This document shows positions 27,875-36,256 of a stretch of 64,000 nucleotides of DNA, one piece after another. The position numbers were made by a program, and so were the translations under genes. The notes beneath the pieces are model-generated. The model had not been told where the DNA came from and did not search any database. It was given only the letters and a program-made list of their open reading frames with translations. The first letter of the stretch is position 1. Every line of letters starts with the position of its first letter. Location: contig NZ_JBDZDR010000003.1 in assembly GCF_040049255.1 (NCBI RefSeq), positions 372,001 through 436,000 of the forward strand. The letters run 5' to 3'. This DNA is from Pseudaminobacter sp040049255. Its GTDB lineage: Bacteria; Pseudomonadota; Alphaproteobacteria; Rhizobiales; Rhizobiaceae.

Positions 27875-28585
27875 TCAGCCCTTGTGGGCGACCTTCTCAT
27901 CGATTTGGCGCGACAGTATGGCGGAGAACTCGTCGGCAAAGCCTTCCATGCGGGTGGCGAGCTTGCCGGCATCCGATGAAAGCTTGTTGTAGGCGATAAC
28001 CGCGGGGATAGCCGCGAGCAGGCCGATGGCGGTGGCCAGAAGCGCCTCCGCGATGCCCGGCGCCACCACGGCCAGGTTGGTCGACTTCGAGCCGGCGATC
28101 GCCTGGAAGGAGGTCATGATGCCGACCACCGTGCCGAACAGGCCGATGAAGGGCGCGGCCGAGCCGATGGTTGCCAGGAAGCCGAGCTGGCTCTCCATGC
28201 GTTCCATCTCGCGGGTCAACGCCAGATCCATGGCCTTGTCGATGCGCGTCTGCAGGCCGAGAGGCGACTTGGCGCCCTTCTCGAAGCTCTTCTTCCATTC
28301 GCGCATAGCGGCGACGAAAATCGAGCCCATGCCGATCGTCTTGCGGTCGGAAAGGGTGCGGTAGAGCTCCTCCAGCGACTGGCCTGACCAGAATATCTGC
28401 TCGAAGCGGTTCAGCGCGCTGCGCATGCGCCCATAGCTGATGGTCTTGTCGATGACGATGGCCCAGGTCCAGATCGAAGCGCCGAGCAGGCCGAGCATGA
28501 CCAGCTTCACAACCCAGCCGGCCTGCCAGAACAGCGCCCAGATGGATAGTTGTGCGCCCGGTTCGGCGAGTGCGATGTTTTCCAT
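27875..28585 (-). CDS. tolQ: Tol-Pal system protein TolQ
   Basis: MotA/TolQ/ExbB family channel protein of 236 residues with three membrane segments: about 25-45 (VVKLVMLGLLGASIWTWAIV), 140-162 (LGFLATIGSAAPFIGLFGTVVG) and 170-200 (containing PGIAEALLATAIGLLAAIPA). It forms the stator with TolR. It heads the tolQRAB operon. In other rhizobia ybgC normally sits directly upstream; here ybgC is about 26 kb away on the other strand and the 6S RNA region replaces it. Confidence 0.97.
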   Translation of the reverse strand: MENIALAEPGAQLSIWALFWQAGWVVKLVMLGLLGASIWTWAIVIDKTISYGRMRSALNRFEQIFWSGQSLEELYRTLSDRKTIGMGSIFVAAMREWKKSFEKGAKSPLGLQTRIDKAMDLALTREMERMESQLGFLATIGSAAPFIGLFGTVVGIMTSFQAIAGSKSTNLAVVAPGIAEALLATAIGLLAAIPAVIAYNKLSSDAGKLATRMEGFADEFSAILSRQIDEKVAHKG

Positions 28586-28777
28586 GTTCAGACAGTCCCT
28601 AAAATTTCCGGGCGTGGCTCGCGGCTAGCCCATGCGCATGATCCCATGTGGTCCGTTTGCGAAGCTTCCGGAATGTCCCCAAAATGCGCCGTTCGGGGCC
28701 TTTTCAGGGCGAAATTTGGTAAAAGGAAGGCGTCGAAAACACGCAATCTTCACCAGCTTCTTCATGGACTGTTATGG

Positions 28778-28792
28778 TTAAAGATGAGTTAG
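28778..28792 (-). promoter_or_regulatory. CtrA-like site upstream of tolQ
   Basis: TTAAAGATGAGTTAG matches TTAA-N7-TTAA at seven of eight bases, roughly 195 bp upstream of tolQ. The region 28586-28917 contains no gene and must carry the tolQRAB promoter and the 6S RNA promoter. Confidence 0.4.
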
Positions 28793-28917
28793 GAATAAGG
28801 CGGAGTTTCTTGCGCGCCTGTAGTTGACGGGGCTTGCCGGCACGCTGGTCGCAACCATCGGCGGCAATTCTCTTGCGCGCCCTCTGGCATCGGGGCGCAC
28901 CGCGGTTTATATTCCTT

Positions 28918-29066
28918 GTCGGCGGTCTGCGCCTCTCGGCAGGAGTAACATTTCCCCGGGGCCTTATCGATCCTTAAGGGAGCTGTCCCTGGGAAGACCC
29001 GTGGGTTTTCTCATACGGCGCCCACCTACTTTGTAGGTTCCCGGGATCGACTTCTCCACCGGTTGT
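28918..29066 (+). ncRNA. ssrS: 6S RNA (SsrS)
   Basis: Small regulatory RNA that binds the RNA polymerase holoenzyme. It lies directly upstream of the 5-formyl-THF cyclo-ligase gene, the conserved 6S location in proteobacteria. The sequence has the rhizobial 6S look: ATTTCCCCGGGGCCTTATCG, GGGAGC-TG-TCCC, then GTGGG...CCCAC with the loop TTTTCTCATACGGCG, and CCTAC-TTT-GTAGG. The ends GTCGGCGG and CCACCGGTT can pair as a closing stem. TATATT at 28908-28913 could be the -10. Ends are estimates; the length of about 150 nt fits. Confidence 0.8.
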
Positions 29067-29213
29067 GTGGATCGTCACTTCCCTTCCAATTCGTCTCTCG
29101 GGCAGCCCGATTTCGCGCCGCGTCGCGAAATTGTCGCTGCCGCGATGCTTCCCGAAACTGGCGTTTTCCATCCTGGCGCGGCATAAGGGCGCCAAAGCGG
29201 GGCAGGTGAAGCC

Positions 29214-29789
29214 GTGACGGAACTGAAGGCATTGAAGAAGCAATTGCGCGCCGAGGCGCTGGCCAGGCGCAATGCGCTGCCGGTCGAATGGCGCATCGAG
29301 GCATCGCTCGGCATGGTAGAGGCCGCCAAGGCCATTCCCGTCGAGCCGGGCACGATCGTCTCCGGCTTCTGGCCGATACGCTCCGAGGTCGACGTTCGCC
29401 CGCTGATGTTTGCCCTGCAGGAGAGGGGCGCGCGGCTCTGCCTGCCGGCAGTCCTCGACAAGACGACCATCGTGTTCCGCGAACTGTTGCGCGGCGCCGA
29501 GCTGGTGGAGACCGGGTTCGGCACCGCCGGCCCCGGAGAGGACGCCTCGGTCCTCGACCCGGATGTGATGCTTATTCCACTGGCCGCCTTCGACGCGCGC
29601 GGCCACCGCATTGGCTACGGCGCCGGCTATTACGACCGCGCCATCGCCCGCCTGCACGACAAGGGCCTGCAACCTCGCATGATCGGGGTTGCCTTCGACT
29701 GCCAGGAGGTGCCGCTGGTGCCGGACGAGCCGCACGACGTGATCATTCCCGAAATCCTTACAGAAAGCGGGTTGCGCCGCTTCGGTTGA
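29214..29789 (+). CDS. 5-formyltetrahydrofolate cyclo-ligase
   Basis: ATP-dependent conversion of 5-formyl-THF to 5,10-methenyl-THF (191 residues). The N-terminus has the basic helix LKKQLRAEALARRNALP. The nucleotide/metal-binding motif is GYGAGYYDRAIAR, preceded by LIPLAAFDARGHRIG. The start is a GTG at 29214 with AGGTGA upstream. It directly follows 6S RNA, as ygfA does in E. coli, and precedes the YmdB-like gene by about 90 bp. Confidence 0.94.
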   Translation: MTELKALKKQLRAEALARRNALPVEWRIEASLGMVEAAKAIPVEPGTIVSGFWPIRSEVDVRPLMFALQERGARLCLPAVLDKTTIVFRELLRGAELVETGFGTAGPGEDASVLDPDVMLIPLAAFDARGHRIGYGAGYYDRAIARLHDKGLQPRMIGVAFDCQEVPLVPDEPHDVIIPEILTESGLRRFG

Positions 29790-29882
29790 CCTCTGTAGAA
29801 GGGGAGCGTCCGGCGGACTGCGACCAGGCAGCGATCGCGCTCGCGTCGGCGACGCTGGCATCGCTCGCAGGATCAGACTTTC

Positions 29883-30704
29883 ATGAGACTACTCTTTCTC
29901 GGTGACATGGTCGGCAAGTCCGGCCGCACGGCGGTCTGGGAAAGGCTGCCCGGGCTGATCTCCGACTTCCGGCTCGATTTCGTCATCGTCAACGGCGAGA
30001 ACGCCGCCGGCGGCTTCGGAATTACCGAGGAGATCTTTCGCGAGACGCTGAATGCCGGCGCCGATGTCGTGACCACCGGCAACCACGTCTGGGACCAGCG
30101 AGAGGCGCTGACCTTCGCACCGCGCGAGGATCGCTTCCTGCGCCCGGCCAACTTTCCGAAGGGCACGCCGGGGCGCGGCTCCGGCCTCTACATCGCCAGG
30201 AACGGCGCACGCGTGCTGGTTTCCAACATCATGGGCCGCGTCTTCATGCATCCCGAGCTCGACGATCCGTTCCAGGCCGCCGAGCGCGAGCTTGCCGCCT
30301 GCCCGCTCGGCGAGCAGGCCGACGCGGTCGTCATCGACTTCCATGCCGAGGCGACCAGCGAGAAGATGTGCTTTGCACATTTCGTAGACGGCCGCGCCAG
30401 CCTTGTCGTGGGCACGCACACCCACCAGCCCACCGCCGACCACCAGATCCTCAATGGCGGCACCGCCTATCTGACCGATGCCGGCATGTGCGGCGACTAC
30501 GATTCCTCGCTCGGCATGGACAAGGAAGAGCCGCTCAACCGCTTCCTGTCCAAGGTGCCCAAGGGCCGCTTCGAGGCTGCAAACGGCCCGGCCACCATCT
30601 GTGGCGTTGGTGTCGAGATCTCGGACAGCACCGGTCTTGCCGAAAAGGTCGCGCCACTTCGGCTCGGGGCCCGGCTTGAAGAAACCGTGCCATCTTTCTG
30701 GTAG
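29883..30704 (+). CDS. YmdB-type metallophosphoesterase (TIGR00282 family)
   Basis: A 273-residue phosphoesterase. Metal ligands lie in MRLLFLGDMVGKSGR, VNGENAAGGFG and TTGNHVWDQRE, with HAEATSEK and GTHTHQPTAD further on. In Bacillus, YmdB hydrolyses cyclic nucleotides and affects biofilm and sporulation decisions. The rhizobial role is unknown. The conserved run 6S - cyclo-ligase - this gene - yebC is familiar from other rhizobia. Confidence 0.9.
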   Translation: MRLLFLGDMVGKSGRTAVWERLPGLISDFRLDFVIVNGENAAGGFGITEEIFRETLNAGADVVTTGNHVWDQREALTFAPREDRFLRPANFPKGTPGRGSGLYIARNGARVLVSNIMGRVFMHPELDDPFQAAERELAACPLGEQADAVVIDFHAEATSEKMCFAHFVDGRASLVVGTHTHQPTADHQILNGGTAYLTDAGMCGDYDSSLGMDKEEPLNRFLSKVPKGRFEAANGPATICGVGVEISDSTGLAEKVAPLRLGARLEETVPSFW

Positions 30705-30774
30705 GCGGCGTTGAAGTAGGGCAGGTGCCTACCTACCTCTGCCGGACATTATCCGGACAGGGAACCCACCGCAG

Positions 30775-31542
30775 ATGCCGATCATCGAGTTTCTGGCGCC
30801 GCACTTCGCCTTCCTGAGCGAACCGACGGCCTGGGCGGCCCTTGTCACGCTTATCGTGATGGAGGTGGTGCTCGGCATCGACAACCTGATCTTCATCTCA
30901 ATCCTCACCAACAAGCTGCCGAAGGAACAGCAGTCGCGGGCGCGCCGGCTGGGCATCGGCGCAGCCCTGATCATGCGGCTGCTGCTGCTCGCCACCATCT
31001 CCTTCATCGTGCAGCTGACCACGCCGGTCTTCACCGCCTTCGGCCACGCCTTCTCATGGCGCGACATCATCCTGATCGCCGGTGGCCTGTTCCTGGTCTG
31101 GAAGGCCACGCGTGAAATCCACCAGGCCGTCGATCCGCACAGCGAAAACGAGCACGACATCGCCAGCGGCACGCTGAAGCTCAGCCTCGGGGCGGCGATC
31201 TTCCAGATCCTGCTGCTCGACCTGGTGTTCTCGGTGGATTCGATCATCACCGCCGTGGGCATGACCGACGAGATCGTCATCATGTACATCGCCGTCATCG
31301 CTGCCGTCACCGTGATGCTGGTGGCGGCCGATCCGCTGGCCAAGTTCATCGCAGCCAACCCCAGCATCGTCATGCTGGCGCTGGGCTTCCTCCTGATGAT
31401 CGGCATGACGCTGATTGCCGACGGCATGGGCTTCCACGTGCCCAAGGGCTATATTTATGCAGCGATGGGTTTTTCGGCGCTGGTCGAGGCGCTCAACATG
31501 CTGGCGCGGCGTCGCCGCAGCGAAGGCGAGGGCGGCCGGTAG
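30775..31542 (+). CDS. TerC family integral membrane protein
   Basis: A 255-residue protein with seven or so membrane segments. The conserved acidic motif VMEVVLGIDNLIFISI in the first and VFSVDSIITAVGMTDE in the middle segment are the TerC hallmark and likely bind metal. Family members take part in tellurite resistance or manganese export; neither is shown by context. A short Arg-rich C-terminal tail is cytosolic. It stands 70 bp downstream of the phosphoesterase gene. Confidence 0.9.
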   Translation: MPIIEFLAPHFAFLSEPTAWAALVTLIVMEVVLGIDNLIFISILTNKLPKEQQSRARRLGIGAALIMRLLLLATISFIVQLTTPVFTAFGHAFSWRDIILIAGGLFLVWKATREIHQAVDPHSENEHDIASGTLKLSLGAAIFQILLLDLVFSVDSIITAVGMTDEIVIMYIAVIAAVTVMLVAADPLAKFIAANPSIVMLALGFLLMIGMTLIADGMGFHVPKGYIYAAMGFSALVEALNMLARRRRSEGEGGR

Positions 31543-31654
31543 GCAAGGTCGCCTTTGCTTGCCGCCGAAAGGTGGTCCGGCTGGACGTTTGGCCGCGATT
31601 TATTTATAAGCCGGCCCATTCCAGATAGCCGAATTCAACGACAGCAGGGGTTCC

Positions 31655-32404
31655 ATGGCTGGCCATTCACAATTCAAGAACATCATGCACCGCAAGGGCC
31701 GCCAGGATGCAGCGCGGTCCAAGATGTTTTCCAAGCTCGCGCGCGAAATCACGGTTGCGGCCAAGCAGGGCCTGCCTGACCCGGCGATGAACCCGCGCCT
31801 CAGGCTGGCGATCCAGAACGCCAAGGCCGAGTCGATGCCGAAGGACAACATCCAGCGCGCCATCAACAAGGCTTCGGGCGGCGACGCCGAGAACTATGAG
31901 GAAGTGCGCTACGAGGGCTATGGCCCGGGCGGCATTGCCGTCATCGTCGAGGCGCTGACCGACAACCGCAACCGCTCTGCCTCAAATGTGCGCGCCGCCT
32001 TCACCAAGGCCGGCGGGGCGCTCGGCGAAACCGGCTCGGTTGCCTTCATGTGGGACCGCGTCGGCGAGATTGTCTACCCGGCCTCCGCCGGCAGCGCCGA
32101 CAAGGTAATGGATGCGGCCATCGAGGCCGGTGCGGAAGACGTCCAGTCCGACGAGAACGGCCACACCATCCTGTGCGCCTTCGAGGACCTGGGCGATGTT
32201 TCCAAGGCGCTCGAAGCCTCGCTTGGCGAAGCCCAGTCGGTCAAGCCGATCTGGAAGCCGCAGAACAACATCCCGGTGGACGAGGATCGCGCCCAGTCCA
32301 TCCTCAAGCTCATCGCCACCCTCGAGGACGACGACGACGTGCAGAACGTCTACGCCAATTTCGAGGTCGACGAAGCGACCCTCGCCAAGCTCAGCGCGGC
32401 ATGA
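31655..32404 (+). CDS. yebC: YebC/PmpR family regulatory protein
   Basis: A 249-residue three-domain protein. The start MAGHSQFKNIMHRKGRQDAARSK is the family signature (usually MAGHSKW; here Gln-Phe replaces Lys-Trp). GYGPGGIAVIVEALTDNRNRSA follows. YebC proteins were long called transcription regulators and are now linked to relief of ribosome stalling at proline runs. It overlaps the next gene by 4 bp (ATGA), so the two are translationally coupled. Confidence 0.96.
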   Translation: MAGHSQFKNIMHRKGRQDAARSKMFSKLAREITVAAKQGLPDPAMNPRLRLAIQNAKAESMPKDNIQRAINKASGGDAENYEEVRYEGYGPGGIAVIVEALTDNRNRSASNVRAAFTKAGGALGETGSVAFMWDRVGEIVYPASAGSADKVMDAAIEAGAEDVQSDENGHTILCAFEDLGDVSKALEASLGEAQSVKPIWKPQNNIPVDEDRAQSILKLIATLEDDDDVQNVYANFEVDEATLAKLSAA

Positions 32405-32706
32405 CCACGCCTGCGCCGAAGGCCCGCATCGCCATCACCTACTGCACCCAGTGCATGTGGATGCTGCGTGCGGGCTGGCTGGCGCAGGAACTGCTCTCCA
32501 CCTTCGGCACGGATCTCGGCGAGGTGGCGCTGGTGCCGGGCACCGGCGGCATCTTCGAGATCACCTGCAACGGCGAACTCGTCTGGGAGCGCAAGCGCGA
32601 CGGCGGCTTCCCGGAAGCCAAGGTGCTCAAGCAGCGCGTTCGCGACATCATCGATCCCGAGCGCGATCTCGGCCATTCGGACCGCAAGGCAACCGACCCG
32701 GCCTGA
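32401..32706 (+). CDS. SelT/SelW/SelH (Rdx) family selenoprotein-like protein
   Basis: A 101-residue thioredoxin-like protein with the CxxC redox motif in ITYCTQCMWMLRAGWLAQEL. The eukaryotic selenoprotein W motif is CxxU; here the second position is Cys, so no selenocysteine is needed. The middle, VPGTGGIFEITCNGELVWER and then GFPEAKVLKQRVRDII, is the family core. Redox partner unknown. The ATG overlaps the yebC stop, which fixes the start and ties its expression to yebC. Confidence 0.9.
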   Translation: MTTPAPKARIAITYCTQCMWMLRAGWLAQELLSTFGTDLGEVALVPGTGGIFEITCNGELVWERKRDGGFPEAKVLKQRVRDIIDPERDLGHSDRKATDPA

Positions 32707-32820
32707 ATCCATCTGGATTTCAGTGGCAGGCCCAACCGCATCGCCACAGATAAGCGCCAATCGCCTTCCATTCGATATGCGCCCTGATTTCCAGGCGGCA
32801 CTCCATCGAGGGAACAAAGC

Positions 32821-33900
32821 ATGACATCGAGGCCACGCGTTGCAGTTCTGTTCGGCGGGCGCTCCGCCGAGCATGAGGTTTCCATCCTTTCCGCAAGCAA
32901 CGTGGTCAAGGCGATCGACGCCGCCAGTTACGAGGTGGTGCCGATCGGCATAGGCCGCGATGGCCGCTGGTTCCTGGCTTCTCTCGGCCCTGACGGCGCA
33001 TTGCCCCAGGCGGTGCCCGGAAGCGGCACGGAGGTGAGCCTCCTGCCCGGCGGCAAGGGGCGGCTGGTCGCGGTGCCTGACGCCGGTGCACCATTCGAAC
33101 TGCCGAAGATCGACGTGCTCTTTCCCGTCCTGCATGGCCCGTTCGGGGAGGACGGCACGGTGCAGGGCCTGGCCGAGGTTGCGGACGTGCCTTACGTCGG
33201 CTGCGGCGTGCTCGGCTCGGCCAACGCCATGGACAAGGATGCGGCCAAGCGGCTGATGAAGGAGGCCGGGCTGCCTGTGGCGCGTGGCGTGACCGTGCAT
33301 GCCGGCGAGCGGCCTTCCTTCGAAGCTGTCAAGGCGCAGCTGGGCTTGCCGGTCTTCGTCAAGCCGGCGCGACAGGGCTCTTCGGTGGGCGTGAGCAAGG
33401 CCGAGACGGCCGCGCAGCTGGAAACCGCGCTGGACGAGGCTTTCAGGCACGACCGCAAGGTGCTGATCGAGGAGTTCGTGGCGGCCCGCGAGGTCGAGTT
33501 CGCGGTGCTCGAGCAGGTCGACGGAGCGCTGATTGTTTCAGTGCCGGGCGAGATCGTGCCGGCCGCAAGCCACGGCTTCTATACCTACGAGGCCAAATAT
33601 ATCGATGCCGAAGGGGCTGCCCTGCGCATTCCCGCCGAGCTGCCGCAGGCGGCGACGGGCGCGCTGCAGGAGATCGCCCGCAAGGCCTTCCTGGCGCTCG
33701 GTTGCGAGGGCATGGCGCGTGTCGATTTCTTCGTTCGCGCCGACGGCAGCGCGCTCGTCAACGAGGTCAACACCATCCCCGGCTTCACCAACATCAGCAT
33801 GTATCCGAAGACGCTCGCCGCAAGCGGCATCGCCTATCCCGACCTCGTCGGCCGGCTGATCGAGCATGCCGTGGCGCGCTGGCAGCGGCAGACCGCATGA
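32821..33900 (+). CDS. ddl: D-alanine--D-alanine ligase
   Basis: Makes the D-Ala-D-Ala dipeptide for peptidoglycan (359 residues). ATP-grasp fold: VAVLFGGRSAEHEVSILSA at the N-terminus, the substrate region LHGPFGEDGTVQGL, the ATP-binding loop VKPARQGSSVGVSK, and the metal-binding end RVDFFVRADGSALVNEVNTI followed by PGFTNISMYPK. GAGGGAAC precedes the start. It stands outside the mur-fts cluster, where alphaproteobacteria often have a ddlB, so it may be the DdlA-type copy. Confidence 0.95.
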   Translation: MTSRPRVAVLFGGRSAEHEVSILSASNVVKAIDAASYEVVPIGIGRDGRWFLASLGPDGALPQAVPGSGTEVSLLPGGKGRLVAVPDAGAPFELPKIDVLFPVLHGPFGEDGTVQGLAEVADVPYVGCGVLGSANAMDKDAAKRLMKEAGLPVARGVTVHAGERPSFEAVKAQLGLPVFVKPARQGSSVGVSKAETAAQLETALDEAFRHDRKVLIEEFVAAREVEFAVLEQVDGALIVSVPGEIVPAASHGFYTYEAKYIDAEGAALRIPAELPQAATGALQEIARKAFLALGCEGMARVDFFVRADGSALVNEVNTIPGFTNISMYPKTLAASGIAYPDLVGRLIEHAVARWQRQTA

Positions 33901-33923
33901 TCCGAACCGAAGGACCGCGTCAG

Positions 33924-33980
33924 CGAAAAGTTGCAGACTTTTCGGACAAGATCATGCGGCAACAAAAGCATGATCCCGAA
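33924..33980. repeat. RIME-like intergenic repeat
   Basis: Two nested inverted repeats: CGAAAAGT-TGCAG-ACTTTTCG (33924-33944), then GATCATGC (33950-33957) with its complement GCATGATC (33968-33975). The wording ACAAGATCATGC...GCATGATCCCGAACC is that of the Rhizobium-specific intergenic mosaic element (RIME). It sits just after ddl and abuts the terminator. Confidence 0.65.
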
Positions 33981-33984
33981 CCAA

Positions 33985-34016
33985 CAAAAAAACCCGCCTC
34001 GAAGGCGGGTTTTTTT
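33985..34016. terminator. Bidirectional terminator between ddl and rpmE
   Basis: ACCCGCC-TCGAA-GGCGGGT with A7 before and T7 after; a strong terminator in both directions for the convergent ddl and rpmE. Confidence 0.92.
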
Positions 34017-34041
34017 ACAATCTCGGACTCGATGGCGCGGC

Positions 34042-34263
34042 TTAGATGCCAAGGCCTTCGTAGCGCTTCTTGAACTTCGACAGGCGGCCGCCGCGGTCGA
34101 GCAGCGTCTGCTGGCCCCCGGTCCAGGCCGGATGGGTCGACGGATCGATGTCGAGGTTCATCGTGTCGCCTTCCTTGCCCCAGGTCGAGCGCGTCTGGTA
34201 TTCGGTGCCGTCAGTCATGACGACCTTGATGACGTGGTAGTCGGGATGGATATCGGCCTTCAT
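34042..34263 (-). CDS. rpmE: 50S ribosomal protein L31
   Basis: A 73-residue ribosomal protein. MKADIHPDYHVIKVVMTDGT opens the family pattern; WGKEGDTMNLDIDPSTHPAWTG follows. It lacks the zinc-binding Cys set of the C+ form, so it is the zinc-independent architecture seen in many alphaproteobacteria. AGGAAAAG precedes the start. It is divergent from the exporter gene that follows. Confidence 0.96.
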   Translation of the reverse strand: MKADIHPDYHVIKVVMTDGTEYQTRSTWGKEGDTMNLDIDPSTHPAWTGGQQTLLDRGGRLSKFKKRYEGLGI

Positions 34264-34453
34264 CGCACTTTTCCTGCTTTTGGGCGCGGTTCGCGGCTTG
34301 CGCCTGCGGCGATGCGCCTCTTTTGAAAATTCAAAGCCGCAGCTATTGAGAGGCCGCGGCTTCTAAAACGGTCGGCGTGCCTATACATCAGGCAAATGCG
34401 AATCTCAAGGCCGCAGCGGCGGTTTCGCGCCGATGACCGAAAGGACGGACAAG

Positions 34454-36256
34454 ATGGCTGAAACCGGGCGGACTGTGGAAAAGCAAACCCGTCGCTCCCT
34501 CAAGCCGCTACGCAGCCTCTCTCCCTACCTCACGCGCTATCGCGGCCTCGTGGTGGGCGCCGGCGTGTCGCTGGTCATGGCCGCGGCCACCACGCTGACG
34601 CTGCCCATCGCCGTGCGGCGCATGATCGATCACGGCTTCTCCACTTCCGATTCGGGCTTCATCGCCAGCTATTTTTCCATGCTGGTGATCATGGCGGCAT
34701 TGCTGGCGCTGGCTTCGGCCTGCCGCTATTATTTCGTCATCACGCTGGGCGAGCGTGTGGTGGCCGACATCCGCCGCGACGTCTTTGCCCATGTCACCCG
34801 GCTGTCGCCGGCCTTCTTCGACACCGCGCAGTCGGGCGAGATCGTGTCGCGGCTGACCGCCGACACCACCCAGGTGAAGTCGGCCGTCGGTGCCACGGCT
34901 TCCGTTGCGCTGCGCAACCTCATCCTCTGCTTCGGCGCCATCGGCATGATGGTGGTCACCAGCCCCAAGCTTTCCGGGCTGGTGCTGGCCGCCATTCCGG
35001 TCATCGTGCTGCCGCTGGTGGCTTTCGGCCGCTCGGTGCGCCGCAAGTCGCGCGCCGCGCAGGACACGCTGGCCGACGCCACGGCCTACGCCAGCGAGCA
35101 GATCGGGGCCATGCGCATCCTGCAGGCCTTCACCAACGAGAAGCTGGTGACGGGCCGCTTCGCGCGCGCCGTGGATATTTCTTTCGAGGCGGCACGCTCG
35201 TCCATCCTTGCGCGCTCCTTCCTCACCTTCTTTGCCATCTTCACCATTTTCGCCTCCGTGGTGGCGGTGCTGTGGTTCGGCTCGCGCGACGTGCTGTCGG
35301 GCTCGATTTCTGCCGGCACGCTCGGCCAGTTCCTGCTCTACTCGGTCTTCGCAGCCGGCGCGCTCGGCGCCCTGTCGGAAGTGTGGGGCGACCTCAGCCA
35401 GGCGGCGGGTGCTGCCGAACGGCTCACGGAAATCCTCGCCGAAGAGCCGCAGATCATCGCGCCGGCCACACCCCTGGCATTGCCGGCAAAGGCCGAGGGC
35501 CGGGTCGAGTTCCGCGACGTCTCATTCGCCTATCCGGCACGGCCCGACCGGCCGACGCTGCACAATGTCAGCTTTTCGATCCAGCCGGGCGAGACGGTCG
35601 CGATCGTCGGCCCTTCGGGCGCGGGCAAGAGCACCATCTTCTCGCTGATCCTGCGCTTCTACGACCCCCTTTCGGGCTCGGTGCTGATCGACGGCGTGGA
35701 CGTCTCCAGGGCCGATCCGCAGGCGGTGCGCGCGCGCACGGCAATCGTGCCTCAGGACGTCACCGTCTTTGCCGCGACGGCCGGCGAGAACATCGCCTTC
35801 GGCCGGCCGGGCGCCTCGCCGGATGATATCCGGGCGGCGGCGCGCGATGCGCTGGCCGACGAATTCATCGAAAAGCTCGAGAAAGGCTATGACACGCCGG
35901 TTGGCGAGCGCGGCGTCATGCTGTCGGGCGGCCAGCGCCAGCGCGTGGCGATAGCCCGCGCCATCCTGCGCGACGCGCCGATCCTGCTGCTGGACGAGGC
36001 CACCTCCGCGCTCGACGCGCAGAGCGAAACTGCGGTGCAGACCGCGCTGGAGCGGCTGATGCAGGGCCGCACCACAATCGTCATCGCCCATCGGCTCGCG
36101 ACAGTGCTCAAGGCCGACCGCATCCTGGTGATGGATGGCGGCCGCATCGTCGAGGAAGGCACCCACGCCTCGCTGGTGCGCAAGGGCGGCGTCTATGCCG
36201 AGCTCGCCCGCCTGCAGTTCGAGACCGGCGCCACCGCCTTCCAGGCGGCGGAGTAG
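34454..36256 (+). CDS. ABC exporter, fused transmembrane and ATPase domains (MsbA-like)
   Basis: A 600-residue half-transporter that would act as a homodimer. Six membrane segments fill residues 25-310, followed by the ATPase: Walker A GPSGAGKST, Q-loop IVPQDVTVFAATAGEN, signature LSGGQRQRVAIARA, Walker B ILLLDEATSALD and H-loop IAHRLATV. The start at 34454 has AAGGAC at good distance; an ATG seven codons upstream is possible. Similar proteins beside rpmE are common in rhizobia. Substrate unknown; lipid or peptide export is typical of the class. The stop codon directly abuts that of the convergent next gene. Confidence 0.9.
   Translation: MAETGRTVEKQTRRSLKPLRSLSPYLTRYRGLVVGAGVSLVMAAATTLTLPIAVRRMIDHGFSTSDSGFIASYFSMLVIMAALLALASACRYYFVITLGERVVADIRRDVFAHVTRLSPAFFDTAQSGEIVSRLTADTTQVKSAVGATASVALRNLILCFGAIGMMVVTSPKLSGLVLAAIPVIVLPLVAFGRSVRRKSRAAQDTLADATAYASEQIGAMRILQAFTNEKLVTGRFARAVDISFEAARSSILARSFLTFFAIFTIFASVVAVLWFGSRDVLSGSISAGTLGQFLLYSVFAAGALGALSEVWGDLSQAAGAAERLTEILAEEPQIIAPATPLALPAKAEGRVEFRDVSFAYPARPDRPTLHNVSFSIQPGETVAIVGPSGAGKSTIFSLILRFYDPLSGSVLIDGVDVSRADPQAVRARTAIVPQDVTVFAATAGENIAFGRPGASPDDIRAAARDALADEFIEKLEKGYDTPVGERGVMLSGGQRQRVAIARAILRDAPILLLDEATSALDAQSETAVQTALERLMQGRTTIVIAHRLATVLKADRILVMDGGRIVEEGTHASLVRKGGVYAELARLQFETGATAFQAAE

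Noticed and set aside
32050..32706. 218-residue frame reading through yebC into the SelW-like gene
   Set aside because: Only the last 101 residues, from 32401, have family similarity. The rest is yebC in the wrong frame, rich in Arg and Gly.
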